A program made the position numbers and the translations under genes. A DNA stretch of 64,000 nucleotides from assembly GCA_030066595.1 (NCBI GenBank), contig JASJBI010000004.1, forward strand, positions 62,001 through 126,000, in the 5' to 3' direction. The notes under the pieces were generated by a model. It worked only from the letters and a program-made list of their open reading frames with translations. It did not search any database and had not been told where the DNA came from. This DNA is from Alphaproteobacteria bacterium (GTDB taxonomy: Bacteria; Pseudomonadota; Alphaproteobacteria; JAJFFI01). Below, piece by piece: positions 38,953 to 47,584 of this stretch; positions within the stretch are counted from its first letter, which is position 1, and every line of letters starts with the position of its first letter.

Positions 38953-39321
38953 ATGGCAAAGAATGAAACCGTCGAGCTGGCAGTCGGCGATTGGTGGGTT
39001 GGACTGGCGGCGGCCAAGGCCGCGCCCATCCCCGACGGCGCGCGTTCCGCGCTCTTGATGCAGCATGGCAGCATGCGGTTGCGCTACTACGCGCCCAAGG
39101 GACGTGACGCGCAAACCCCGCACGATCAGGACGAACTCTATGTCGTCGCCGCCGGCAGCGGGACGTTCGTGCTGAACGGGATGCGGCGGACCTTTGGCCC
39201 GGGCGACGCGCTCTTCGCGCCGGCCGGCGCGGAGCACCGCTTCGAAGACTTCAGCGAGGACTTCGGAACCTGGGTGGTGTTCTACGGGCCGAAGGGCGGG
39301 GAACGGCCAGATAGCGCCTAG
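38953..39321 (+). CDS. Cupin-domain protein
   Basis: This 122-residue single-domain cupin has motif 1 as HDQDELYVVAAGSGTFVLNG and motif 2 as PAGAEHRFEDF, keeping the His/Glu/His metal ligands. No enzyme activity can be named from sequence. It is divergent from the Crp-family gene across 119 bases and ends four bases into the convergent comF gene. Confidence 0.87.
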   Translation: MAKNETVELAVGDWWVGLAAAKAAPIPDGARSALLMQHGSMRLRYYAPKGRDAQTPHDQDELYVVAAGSGTFVLNGMRRTFGPGDALFAPAGAEHRFEDFSEDFGTWVVFYGPKGGERPDSA

Positions 39322-40082
39322 CGCGGCTTGCCGGCTCGCGCCAGGACCAAGACATCGACCGTCGCGGCGCCGACCCGACGCAGCAGCTTGGCACAGGCGT
39401 TGGCGGTGGCGCCGCTGGTCAAGACATCGTCGACCAGCAATATGCGCCGACCCGGCACGTCATCCGCACAGCGGCCATTGACCCGAAAGGCGCCGCGCAA
39501 ATTGCGCTCGCGCGCGGCCGCCGAAAGCCGCCCCTGAGACGCCGTCCGCCGTTTTCGGATCAGCAGGTCGGGACGCATGGCCAGGCCGGTGGCGCTGGCG
39601 ACGGCATGCCCCAAGAGGGCCGCCTGGTTGTACCGGCGGGTAAACAGGCGGGTCCAGTGCAGCGGCACGGGCGTGATCAGATCCGCGTCCTGGCACAGCT
39701 CGCGCCCGGCCCGCGCCATCCAGGCCCCGTAGGCCGCGGCGCCATGCGTGCGATCGCCATGCTTGAAGCCCAGCACCAGATCACGGCTCTCGTCGCTGTA
39801 GCGAATGGCGGCCCGGGCCCGGTCGAAGGCGGGCCGCTCGCGCAGGCAGGCACCGCAGATCGCGTCGGCACCGGCGTCGTATTCGAATGCGATGCCGCAG
39901 CAGGCGCAATAGGGGGCCGAAACAAAGTCGATGCGCGTCCAACAGTCGGGGCAGAGCCGGCCCGGACGGTCCACCAGCGTCGGGCATGCCAGGCACTGGG
40001 GTGGCAGCACGGCATCCAACAGCGAGCGAGCGATCCGACGCAGCGGTACCGGCGCGCGCACGTTATGAAGTTCAGATGTCAT
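39318..40082 (-). CDS. ComF family phosphoribosyltransferase-like protein
   Basis: The ATG at 40082 gives 254 residues. Zinc-ribbon cysteines are seen in QCLACPTL with LCPDCW, and CACCGIAF with CGACL. The PRPP-type motif is RRILLVDDVLTSGATANACA. ComF proteins aid DNA uptake or act in DNA repair; the alphaproteobacterial members are poorly characterised. Confidence 0.9.
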   Translation of the reverse strand: MTSELHNVRAPVPLRRIARSLLDAVLPPQCLACPTLVDRPGRLCPDCWTRIDFVSAPYCACCGIAFEYDAGADAICGACLRERPAFDRARAAIRYSDESRDLVLGFKHGDRTHGAAAYGAWMARAGRELCQDADLITPVPLHWTRLFTRRYNQAALLGHAVASATGLAMRPDLLIRKRRTASQGRLSAAARERNLRGAFRVNGRCADDVPGRRILLVDDVLTSGATANACAKLLRRVGAATVDVLVLARAGKPR

Positions 40083-40188
40083 AGGGCGCAAGGGTGCCGG
40101 GGCGTGTCTCGGCTGTCAATTTGCCGGTCCCATCAAACTGAAGCGAATGTGAGTTGTCTTTCGCACCAAGTTGCCCAGAATCAGCCTC

Positions 40189-40947
40189 ATGACCAGACGC
40201 CCGCTCTCGGTATGTCGTCCGCTCCTGCAGCCCGCCGGCCTTGCCGCGTTGAGCGTGTGCGTCCTGACGGCTTGCGCGATGACGCTTGGGCCCGGCGATC
40301 GGGTGGAACAGGTGCCGCCCGAAGACGGGTTGGTGGTGTTGTCGGCACCGGAGTTCGAGGCCGGAACAGCGCGTCACGTGCGCCATACGGACTCCTGGCA
40401 GCAGGAGGAGTATGTGCTCCTGGCCGGGCGTGGCGCCCAGGCCGAGATCGTTTATGCCGCGGTCACGGAAACGCCTATTGCGCTGACCTATCCTTACGCC
40501 ATCCAAGGCGCGGTCGATCGCTGGCACTTCAACCGCGGCAAGCGGAAGATCTGGGACGGTTCGGACCGCAGGGGCACGCTGTTCGATCCGATCTTCTATC
40601 GCCGATATCGCCTGGCGGACGAAGACCGCGACTGTTTCGGTTTTTCCGCCGAATGGGACCACCCGAGCGACGATCCCTGGAGCCGTCCGGGGCGGGTTCT
40701 GTTCGGCTATTACTGCGCCGCCCCAGGCGCCAGCCTGTCCGATGACAAGATTTCGCAGCTGATCTCTGGGCTCAGCGCGAAGGACCCCCGCAAGATCCGG
40801 GGTCCGGTCACGCAGCCAGCGGCCGAGCGTACGGCCGCCGTGCAGATTGCCCGCGGATCACAGGCGGAGGGAACCGGCGCGCCGGGATTTCCCTTCTATT
40901 TCGCCGAGCGGTACAACGATACGGACGGAGACGGCAGCAAGCACTGA
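40189..40947 (+). CDS. Conserved lipoprotein of unknown function
   Basis: This 252-residue protein has a signal ending in a lipobox (SVCVLTACAM). The start at 40189 is preferred over TTG 40171. The mature part is soluble with no motif that I recognise: HVRHTDSWQQEEYVLLAGRG, RWHFNRGKRKIWDG and FDPIFYRRYRLAD are the most distinctive segments, and one cysteine pair may form a disulfide (DRDCFGF and FGYYCAA). It lies alone between comF and a methyltransferase gene. Confidence 0.8.
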   Translation: MTRRPLSVCRPLLQPAGLAALSVCVLTACAMTLGPGDRVEQVPPEDGLVVLSAPEFEAGTARHVRHTDSWQQEEYVLLAGRGAQAEIVYAAVTETPIALTYPYAIQGAVDRWHFNRGKRKIWDGSDRRGTLFDPIFYRRYRLADEDRDCFGFSAEWDHPSDDPWSRPGRVLFGYYCAAPGASLSDDKISQLISGLSAKDPRKIRGPVTQPAAERTAAVQIARGSQAEGTGAPGFPFYFAERYNDTDGDGSKH

Positions 40948-40994
40948 CCGGCCCGCACCAAATCGACCGCGCCGCCTGATTACGGCGAACCCGC

Positions 40995-41918
40995 ATGACC
41001 GGCCAGATCGATATCTTCGACCGAGCGATGTTGCGCCGCCGCCGAGACCGCGCGGCCGCCGGTCTCGACGGGCACGATTTCCTGCTCCGAGAAGTGGCCT
41101 CCCGCCTGTCCGACCGATTGAACGACATACGTCGCAGGTTCTCGCTGGCCGTCGAGTTGGGCTGTCATACCGGCCTCCTGGCTCGTGCGATAGGAGACGG
41201 CGGCCAGGTCGACAGCCTGGTTCAGTGTGACCTGTCTCCGGAGATGGCAGCCCGGGCGCAAGGTTTGGTCCTGGTCGCGGACGAAGAGGCGCTCCCGTTC
41301 CGTGTTGGCTCGCTCGATCTCGTGCTGAGCTGTCTCAGCCTGCACTGGGTCAACGACCTGCCCGGCGCGCTGGTTCAGATCCGGAAGTGCCTGAAATCGG
41401 ACGGCGCGTTCCTGGCGGCCATGCTTGGCGGCGAGACGCTCACGGAGCTGCGGCAGGCCTTGCTGCAGGCGGAGACGGAGGAGGAAGGCGGCGTCAGCCC
41501 ACGCGTCTCGCCCTTTGCCGATGTCGGCGATCTGGGGGGCCTGTTGCAACGGGCGGGCTTTGCGCTGCCGGTGGTCGACCGAGACCGCATCGAGGTGACT
41601 TATCCGGATGCGCTGGCCCTGATGCGGGACCTCCGCGGGATGGGTGAGAGCAACCTGATACGTGATCGGCGCAAATGCTTTAGCCGCCGCAACACCTTGT
41701 TTCGGGCCGCGGAGATCTATGCTGAGCGGTTTGCCGGCGAGGATGGACGTGTTGCCGCGACGTTCGACGTGCTCTACCTCACCGGCTGGTCTCCCGACGC
41801 CAGCCAGCAAAGGCCGCTGCATCCCGGCAGCGCGCGGTCGCGATTGGCCGACGCCTTGGACGCGGAAGAGCTGGACGCCGGCGACAAGGCCGATCCCGGC
41901 CCCAAGTCATCGCGCTAG
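40995..41918 (+). CDS. BioC/NDUFAF5-like SAM methyltransferase
   Basis: This 307-residue protein begins TGQIDIFDRAMLRRRRDRAA, as in the alphaproteobacterial proteins related to mitochondrial NDUFAF5. Motif I appears as LAVELGCHTGLLARAIGDGG, with DLVLSCLSLHWVNDLPGALV and GAFLAAMLGGETLTELRQAL further on. The mitochondrial homologue hydroxylates an arginine of complex I; the bacterial role is unproven. The stop overlaps a convergent methyltransferase gene. Confidence 0.87.
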   Translation: MTGQIDIFDRAMLRRRRDRAAAGLDGHDFLLREVASRLSDRLNDIRRRFSLAVELGCHTGLLARAIGDGGQVDSLVQCDLSPEMAARAQGLVLVADEEALPFRVGSLDLVLSCLSLHWVNDLPGALVQIRKCLKSDGAFLAAMLGGETLTELRQALLQAETEEEGGVSPRVSPFADVGDLGGLLQRAGFALPVVDRDRIEVTYPDALALMRDLRGMGESNLIRDRRKCFSRRNTLFRAAEIYAERFAGEDGRVAATFDVLYLTGWSPDASQQRPLHPGSARSRLADALDAEELDAGDKADPGPKSSR

Positions 41919-42496
41919 CGAGGCGGTTGCGGCAGCGACACCAAGCGCTCGGGGTCTGCGTTGACCGCGCAGATCCGTTGAACCACGGCTGGACGCGGCT
42001 CTGCGACTTCGCCGTGCTCGTAGGCCACGACCAGGAGCCGTCCTTGCGCCAGGTCGAGGAGCTCGCCGGGCGCGAGCAGGAAATCCGGATTGCTTGGACT
42101 GCGAAAGCGTTCGTTGCCGCGGGCGAAGGTCTCGTAGAGCAGGACTCCATCGGGTGCGAGCGCGTCCAAGAGATGTGGAAACAGAGGGCGGTGGAGGTAG
42201 TTCGTGACCACGACGCCGGCGAAGCTCCGGCCCGGCAGTGGCCACGGACCGCCATCCTCCAGGTCCGCCTCGACGATTTCGAGGTCCCGCCGACCGGCAA
42301 GATCGGCCAGGCCGGCCACATCCCGGTCGACCGCGACCACGCGGTGCCCGCATTCCAGGAACAGGCGTACGTGGCGTCCGGCACCGCAGGCGAGATCCAG
42401 CACGCCGCCGCCCGGCGCGATCAGGCCCGCAAAGCGACGGATCCAGGCGGACGGGTTGGTGGGGCCATGTCCCGATTTGCCAGCAGGCTCGCTCAT
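41915..42496 (-). CDS. Small class I SAM methyltransferase
   Basis: The ATG at 42496 follows AAGGAAG and gives 193 residues. The core shows GGGVLDLACGAGRHVRLFLE, VVAVDRDVAGLADLA and FAGVVVTNYLHRPLFPHLLD. It resembles the tellurite-resistance/TehB-like class of small methyltransferases. The substrate is unknown. It is convergent with the BioC-like gene, overlapping by four bases. Confidence 0.85.
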   Translation of the reverse strand: MSEPAGKSGHGPTNPSAWIRRFAGLIAPGGGVLDLACGAGRHVRLFLECGHRVVAVDRDVAGLADLAGRRDLEIVEADLEDGGPWPLPGRSFAGVVVTNYLHRPLFPHLLDALAPDGVLLYETFARGNERFRSPSNPDFLLAPGELLDLAQGRLLVVAYEHGEVAEPRPAVVQRICAVNADPERLVSLPQPPR

Positions 42497-42600
42497 CGTC
42501 TTCCTTGCCAATTCCGCGTTACTGGCGCTTTAATCTCAAGCTGCGTGTGCACATATAAGTGTTTAGGACTTGAGCAGAAACCGTTCCCAGACGGGATCGC

Positions 42601-43041
42601 ATGATTCGATATCGTCTTCAATGCGCGGAAGGGCACGAGTTCGACGCCTGGTTCGCGAGTGCGCAGGCCTACGACCAACAGGTCGAGGCGGGAGACGTAA
42701 GCTGCGTGCATTGCGGGTCGCCGCGCGTCCAGAAAACAATCATGGCACCGCGCTTGGCGAAGCCCGCCAAGCCGAAGGACAAGAAGGCGGGCGAGGGCAA
42801 AGTCGGCATGGTTGCGGGCGGCGGTAAGGCCGAACGGGCCTTGCGAAAGCTTCGCGATTTCGTCGAAACCAACTGCGATTACGTCGGCGAGCAGTTCCCT
42901 GAAGAAGCCCGCAAGATCCACTATGGCGAAGCGGACGAGCGCGGCATCTATGGCGAAGCGACGCCAACCGAAGCCGAAGAGTTGGTCGAGGAGGGCATCT
43001 CTGTCGGACGGTTGCCGTGGCCATCGAGATCGGACGCGTGA
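42601..43041 (+). CDS. DUF1178 family protein
   Basis: This 146-residue protein starts MIRYRLQCAEGHEFDAWFAS and has VSCVHCGSPRVQKTIMAPRL, a zinc-ribbon pattern of two CxxC-like pairs, then a conserved helical part ending PTEAEELVEEGISVGRLPWP. This is the DUF1178 signature. The family is common in alphaproteobacteria next to the Nit/Grx/ComF group, with unknown function. Confidence 0.92.
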   Translation: MIRYRLQCAEGHEFDAWFASAQAYDQQVEAGDVSCVHCGSPRVQKTIMAPRLAKPAKPKDKKAGEGKVGMVAGGGKAERALRKLRDFVETNCDYVGEQFPEEARKIHYGEADERGIYGEATPTEAEELVEEGISVGRLPWPSRSDA

Positions 43042-43460
43042 GCGGGCCGGCGCAGAGCCGTAGCCTCCAGGCCGTCTTCCGCGGCAGCTTCGTCGCTGTC
43101 CTGTTTTCTGCCATGGTCTCCGCCGGCCCGGCGCTCGCCGAGGAGCGGCGGTCCCTGGGTCTGCAGCCTTATCTGTTCAAACCGGCTCCCACGAGGCCGA
43201 CACCGGCTGAAAACCAACGCGCCCGCTCCTACCAGAACAAGCTGCGGGGCGAAGAGCGCCGCCTCGAGCGCGGCAACAGATCCAGGAATACTCAAGAGCT
43301 CAATCGGGTTCGCAGAGAGATGAACCGGATGGACAACGTTATCTCGCGCCCGACGGCACCACGCGTGTCGCGCCCGACGGGACCGAGCGTCTCGCGCCCC
43401 GCGGCGCCGAGCGTGTCGCGCGGGTCGGTCCTCGGACCGCGGGTCCGCGGGCGCCGCTGA
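43038..43460 (+). CDS. Exported basic protein with a Pro-Ser-Arg repeat tail
   Basis: A GTG at 43038 overlaps the DUF1178 stop (GTGA); an in-frame GTG at 43017 is also possible. The protein of about 140 residues has a signal region (FVAVLFSAMVSAGPALAEER), then a charged helical section (RSYQNKLRGEERRLERGNRS). It finishes with a repeated SRPxxPxV tail (SRPTAPRVSRPTGPSVSRP onward). I know no family for it. The composition suggests a periplasmic, nucleic-acid- or envelope-binding protein; this is a guess. Confidence 0.65.
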   Translation: MSGPAQSRSLQAVFRGSFVAVLFSAMVSAGPALAEERRSLGLQPYLFKPAPTRPTPAENQRARSYQNKLRGEERRLERGNRSRNTQELNRVRREMNRMDNVISRPTAPRVSRPTGPSVSRPAAPSVSRGSVLGPRVRGRR

Positions 43461-43534
43461 GGCGAACAGCGCGACTCTCGATCACGTTTCTCGATTGGAG
43501 TAGCTCCGGCGGGTCCGGACATACGAGGCGCCGG

Positions 43535-43753
43535 CTACGAGCTGGCCGCCCTCCGATGGCGCGTCCGGATGTACATCAGCCAGCCGATCAGGCCCAGCAG
43601 GAGCACCAGGATCAGCCAGCCCAGGCGCGGGCCGAACGGGCAGCGCGAGCCCTCCGGCGGTCGCCAGGACCCGCTGCGCGGCGAAATCGCGACGTGCAGC
43701 AAAGGCAGCAGCCAGAAAACCGTCAGGAACGCCCAAGCAACGATCACATCCAT
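43535..43753 (-). CDS. Small two-helix membrane protein, PLDc_N-like
   Basis: This 72-residue frame has helix 1 (MDVIVAWAFLTVFWLLPLLH) and helix 2 (LGWLILVLLLGLIGWLMYI), with a short loop, resembling the N-terminal membrane module of cardiolipin synthases found alone in small proteins. The ending RTRHRRAASS is cytoplasmic-type. The role is unknown. Confidence 0.6.
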   Translation of the reverse strand: MDVIVAWAFLTVFWLLPLLHVAISPRSGSWRPPEGSRCPFGPRLGWLILVLLLGLIGWLMYIRTRHRRAASS

Positions 43754-43955
43754 GGCCGCATTGTGCGGCCGTCCCCCGCCCTTGTCGCGCCCGAATTGAC
43801 AGCTCTTGCGCGATCCATCAAGGCAGCAGGCAGCCAGACCGGGATCACGGGTCCGGTTGGCCCATCACAAAGCCTGGTGGAATTGTTTACGGTCAATGCG
43901 CTAAGAACGGGGCGGATTTTTTGCAGATGCGAACAGGCTTTGGGGGAGGGAGATC

Positions 43956-44738
43956 GTGTTGCAGGGAAAGAAGGCCGTCATCACCGGATCCACCAGCGGC
44001 ATTGGCCTGGCCATCGCCCGCGCGCTGGCCGGCGAGGGGGCCCACCTCATGCTCAACGGGTTCGGCGAGCCGGATGAAATCGAGAGGAACCGTGCCGAGC
44101 TGGCACGGGAGCACGGGGTTACGGTCGCCTACAACGGCGCCGATCTGAGCAAACCCGCTGAGATCCAGGGGCTGATCGAGGCGGCGGTCAGTGCGTTGGG
44201 CGGCGTCGACATCCTGATCAACAACGCCGGAATCCAGCATACGGCGTCCGTGGAGGAGTTCCCGCCCGAGAGGTGGGATGCCATCATCGCCGTGAACCTG
44301 TCCTCAGCCTTCCACACCATCCATCACGCGCTGCCGCACATGCGGGCGGCAGGCTGGGGCCGCATCATCAACACCGCCTCGGTCCACGGCCTGGTGGCTT
44401 CGGCGCAGAAGTCCGCCTACACGGCGGCCAAGCACGGCATTGTCGGGCTTACCAAAGTGGTCGCGCTGGAGACCGCCGGCAGTGGCATTACCTGCAACGC
44501 CTTCTGCCCGGGATGGGTCCGGACCGAGCTGATCGAGCCGCAGATCGCGGCCCGGGCGGAGCAGCTGGGCATGTCCATGGAGGAAGGCGGCCGCAACCTG
44601 GTGTTGGAGAAGCAGCCCTCGGGCCAGTTCATCAGCGTCGAGCAACTGGCGGCGCTGATCGTCTTTCTCTGTTCGGACGCAGCGGCCCAGATCACCGGCA
44701 CCGCCATACCGATCGACGGGGGCTGGACCGCCCAATGA
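43956..44738 (+). CDS. bdhA: 3-hydroxybutyrate dehydrogenase
   Basis: This 260-residue short-chain dehydrogenase starts at GTG after GGGAGGGAG. The NAD motif is ITGSTSGIGLAIARALAGEG, and the catalytic Tyr/Lys are in KSAYTAAKHGIVGLTKVV. The segment TCNAFCPGWVRTELIEPQIA and the LEKQPSGQFISVEQLAAL tail are typical of 3-hydroxybutyrate dehydrogenases. It converts 3-hydroxybutyrate to acetoacetate, usually from storage polymer breakdown. Its stop overlaps the first patatin gene. Confidence 0.92.
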   Translation: MLQGKKAVITGSTSGIGLAIARALAGEGAHLMLNGFGEPDEIERNRAELAREHGVTVAYNGADLSKPAEIQGLIEAAVSALGGVDILINNAGIQHTASVEEFPPERWDAIIAVNLSSAFHTIHHALPHMRAAGWGRIINTASVHGLVASAQKSAYTAAKHGIVGLTKVVALETAGSGITCNAFCPGWVRTELIEPQIAARAEQLGMSMEEGGRNLVLEKQPSGQFISVEQLAALIVFLCSDAAAQITGTAIPIDGGWTAQ

Positions 44739-45775
44739 GCAAACGCGCCAGGAAGGCCGAGGCAGCCAAGCCGATCACGCTGGCGCTCCAGGGCGGCGGG
44801 GCGCATGGCGCCTTCACCTGGGGCGTTCTGGACCGGCTCCTGGAGGACGAACGTCTCAGGATCGTGGGCCTCAGCGGCACCAGCGCCGGTGCCATGAATG
44901 GCGCCATGGTGGTCTGCGGGCTCAGCAACGGTGGCCCTCAGAGCGCCCGCAGCCTGCTCGACACCTTCTGGCGGAAAGTCAGTGACTTCGCCCGTCTTAC
45001 GCCGCTGCAGCCGACTTGGCTCGACAGGATGGTCAATCCCGGCGGCCTGGATTTCTCTCCCGGCTATCGCTGGCTCGACATGATGAGCCGCATCTTGTCG
45101 CCCTATCAGCTCAACCTGCTCGATTTCCATCCCTTGCGGGATATTCTCGAGGAGCTGGTCAGCTTCGACTGCCTGCGCGCCAGCGCGAGCGTGCCGCTGT
45201 TCGTCAGTGCCACCAATGTGCGCTCGGGCAAGATCAAGATCTTTCGCCGGGACGAACTCTCGGTCGATGCGCTGCTGGCGTCGGCCTGCCTGCCGGAGCT
45301 GTACCAAGCCGTCGAGATCGACGGCGAGCACTATTGGGACGGCGGCTACATGGGCAATCCGGCTGTCTTCCCCTTGCTGGAAGGCTGCGACAGCAACGAC
45401 GTCATTCTGGTCCAGATCAACCCCATCGCCACCTCGGAGGTGCCGACAACGGCCCGCGATATCCTCGACCGCATCAACGAGATCAGCTTCAACTCCTCCC
45501 TGATGCGGGAGATGCGGGCGATCGCGTTCATCACCAAGCTGATCCAGGACGGCAGCATCGACGAGCGGGCCGGCCTGAAGAAGTTCCACGTCCACATGAT
45601 CGAGGCGGAAGAGGTGATGAGCCAGCTTGGGTTCTCGTCCAAGCTCAACATTGATTGGGAATTTATTCATTCTCTGCGCGAGCTTGGCCGGCAACGCGCG
45701 GACGCCTGGTTAACGCAAAATTATCGCAAGCTGGGGGTAGAATCGTCGATCGACATCGACGAGATGTTCCTTTAG
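44735..45775 (+). CDS. Patatin-like phospholipase, copy 1
   Basis: This 346-residue lipid acyl hydrolase has the oxyanion motif LALQGGGAHGAFTWGVLDRL, the nucleophile Ser in IVGLSGTSAGAMNGAM and the catalytic Asp in HYWDGGYMGNPAVFPLLEG. There is no signal peptide. Translation is coupled to bdhA (ATGA overlap), which suggests that it releases 3-hydroxybutyrate or fatty acids for that enzyme, perhaps as an intracellular polymer or lipid hydrolase. A close paralogue follows. Confidence 0.92.
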   Translation: MSKRARKAEAAKPITLALQGGGAHGAFTWGVLDRLLEDERLRIVGLSGTSAGAMNGAMVVCGLSNGGPQSARSLLDTFWRKVSDFARLTPLQPTWLDRMVNPGGLDFSPGYRWLDMMSRILSPYQLNLLDFHPLRDILEELVSFDCLRASASVPLFVSATNVRSGKIKIFRRDELSVDALLASACLPELYQAVEIDGEHYWDGGYMGNPAVFPLLEGCDSNDVILVQINPIATSEVPTTARDILDRINEISFNSSLMREMRAIAFITKLIQDGSIDERAGLKKFHVHMIEAEEVMSQLGFSSKLNIDWEFIHSLRELGRQRADAWLTQNYRKLGVESSIDIDEMFL

Positions 45776-45830
45776 CCGCGGGTCATCCGGCCGCTCGTCA
45801 TGTCCATGGCGCAAATCCCCTGGCGGCCAA

Positions 45831-46871
45831 ATGTTTAGGTGGCGTAGCCAAAGCAACGACAACAACACCATCTGCCTCGCCCTTCAGGGCGGGGGATCCC
45901 ATGGCGCCTTTGTCTGGGGTGTGCTGGACAGCCTGTTGGAGGACCAGCGGCTCGGCGTCGAGGGCATCAGCGGGACCAGTTCCGGCGCGATCAACGGCGC
46001 CTTGGTGGCCAACGGCCTGGCCGAAGAGGGACGCGAAGGCGCCCGGCGGCGCCTGGCCGCGTTCTGGCATGCGATCTCGGAGGCCTGTCACCGCCGGCGA
46101 CGGTCGTGGTTCGCGCCCCAGTGGTTCTGGCGCAAGGGGCGGTTCGATCTGTCGTCCAAAGGGGTCTTTTTCGATGTCATGGCACGGATGCTGCTGCCCT
46201 ACGACTTCAACCCGTTCAACATGAACCCCCTCCGGCATGCGATCGCGGAGACCATAGACTTCGACTGCCTGCGGGCCAGCGATTCGATCAAGCTGTTCGT
46301 GAACGCCACCAATATCCGCACCAACAAGAACCGGGTCTTCACGAACGGGGACATCAGCGTCGACGCCATCTGCGCCTCAAGCTGCCTGCCGTTTCTGTTC
46401 CATCCCGTCGAAATCGATGGTCAGCACTACTGGGACGGCGGCTACATGGGCAATCCCGCGATCTATCCCCTGATGTACAACTGCGAGTCCAGCGACATCG
46501 TGCTGGTCCAGACCAATCCGGTCCAGATCAAGGATCCGCCTTGTTCCGCAGGCCAGATCCTCGAGCGCATCAGCGCGATCAGCTTTACCTCGGTGCTGAT
46601 GCGCGAAATGCGGGCCATCAAGCTGATCAGCGAGCTCATGGAGGAAGGCCACATCAAGCGGCGGGCCGGCCTCCGCCCGATCCGCATGCACATGATCGAG
46701 GCCGCGGATGAGCTTGGCGAGCTTGACGGCACCAGCCGTTTCCACGCCGATCGCGTCTATCTCGATCGGCTTTACGAGCTGGGCCGACGCACCGGGAGCG
46801 CCTGGCTGGAAAAGAACTTCGACAAGATCGGCAGCGTCGCGACTCTAGACATCGAAGAGACGTTTCTTTGA
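45831..46871 (+). CDS. Patatin-like phospholipase, copy 2
   Basis: Also 346 residues, it matches copy 1 along the whole length: CLALQGGGSHGAFVWGVLDS, VEGISGTSSGAINGALVANG and QHYWDGGYMGNPAIYPLM. Both end in the same kind of segment (DIDEMFL and DIEETFL). The pair arose by tandem duplication. The N-terminal third differs most, with a basic HRRRRSWFAPQWFWRKGR-like patch in copy 2 that may direct it to a membrane or granule surface. Confidence 0.92.
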   Translation: MFRWRSQSNDNNTICLALQGGGSHGAFVWGVLDSLLEDQRLGVEGISGTSSGAINGALVANGLAEEGREGARRRLAAFWHAISEACHRRRRSWFAPQWFWRKGRFDLSSKGVFFDVMARMLLPYDFNPFNMNPLRHAIAETIDFDCLRASDSIKLFVNATNIRTNKNRVFTNGDISVDAICASSCLPFLFHPVEIDGQHYWDGGYMGNPAIYPLMYNCESSDIVLVQTNPVQIKDPPCSAGQILERISAISFTSVLMREMRAIKLISELMEEGHIKRRAGLRPIRMHMIEAADELGELDGTSRFHADRVYLDRLYELGRRTGSAWLEKNFDKIGSVATLDIEETFL

Positions 46872-46891
46872 GCTGCGGGCAGCGGTCTGCG

Positions 46892-47572
46892 CTACCGCCG
46901 CAAAACCGCAACGACCGGCAGATGATCCGAAATCCCCCGCAGTTCAGGGACTACCTGCGTTTCCACAATCAACTCAGGCGGACGCGACAGGACTCTGTCA
47001 AGGGGCAAGATAGGCAAGCGCGACGGAAAGGTCGCCGGTGTCGCGATCGCAGCGAAGGACTCGACCAGCGGTGCTGCCCACTTGCTTCGTCGGTTCCAAA
47101 CATTGAAGTCGCCCAAAATGAGCGTCGGCGTGGAATGCCGGTGACCTGCTATGTCTTTCAGCGCCCGTAGCTGCGCGCGTCGTTCTGCGCCGCGAAAACC
47201 GAGGTGCACCCCAAGGACGCGAAGCGGGCCGATCACGGTATCGAGTGTGCAGTCGATCACCCGGCGGGCTTCGCGATCAGGTATGGATATGTCATGGACG
47301 GCGCTAGTTAAGAGCGGATGACGCGAAGCCACCATGTGACCGTACTCGCGCCCGGCATTCGCAATGGTGGTCGTCTTCACCGCATACGGGCCGACACAGC
47401 TCTGCAGAAGCTTGAAAGCATCCCGGCCGCCATCGGCGGAGGCTCGGGAATCCACTTCCTGCAACGCTGCAATGTCGGGCCTAAGGCTCTGCAGTGCGCG
47501 TCCCGTGCGTTCGAGGTCGGACCGACCGTCGCTTCCGACGAAGCCATGCACATTCCAGGTGACGACCCGCAC
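46892..47572 (-). CDS. Endonuclease/exonuclease/phosphatase family protein
   Basis: This 226-residue protein has the EEP metal-site motifs MRVVTWNVHGFVGSDGR, DIAALQEVDSRAS, LGVHLGFRGAERRAQLRAL, TLILGDFNVWNRRS and GISDHLPVVAVLRR. It could cleave nucleic acid or phosphodiester/sphingolipid-type bonds. It lies 12 bases downstream of the phospholipase D-VTT gene, and this pairing with PLD proteins recurs in proteobacteria, pointing to lipid metabolism. Confidence 0.9.
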   Translation of the reverse strand: MRVVTWNVHGFVGSDGRSDLERTGRALQSLRPDIAALQEVDSRASADGGRDAFKLLQSCVGPYAVKTTTIANAGREYGHMVASRHPLLTSAVHDISIPDREARRVIDCTLDTVIGPLRVLGVHLGFRGAERRAQLRALKDIAGHRHSTPTLILGDFNVWNRRSKWAAPLVESFAAIATPATFPSRLPILPLDRVLSRPPELIVETQVVPELRGISDHLPVVAVLRR

Positions 47573-47584
47573 TTCTAGACGAGT

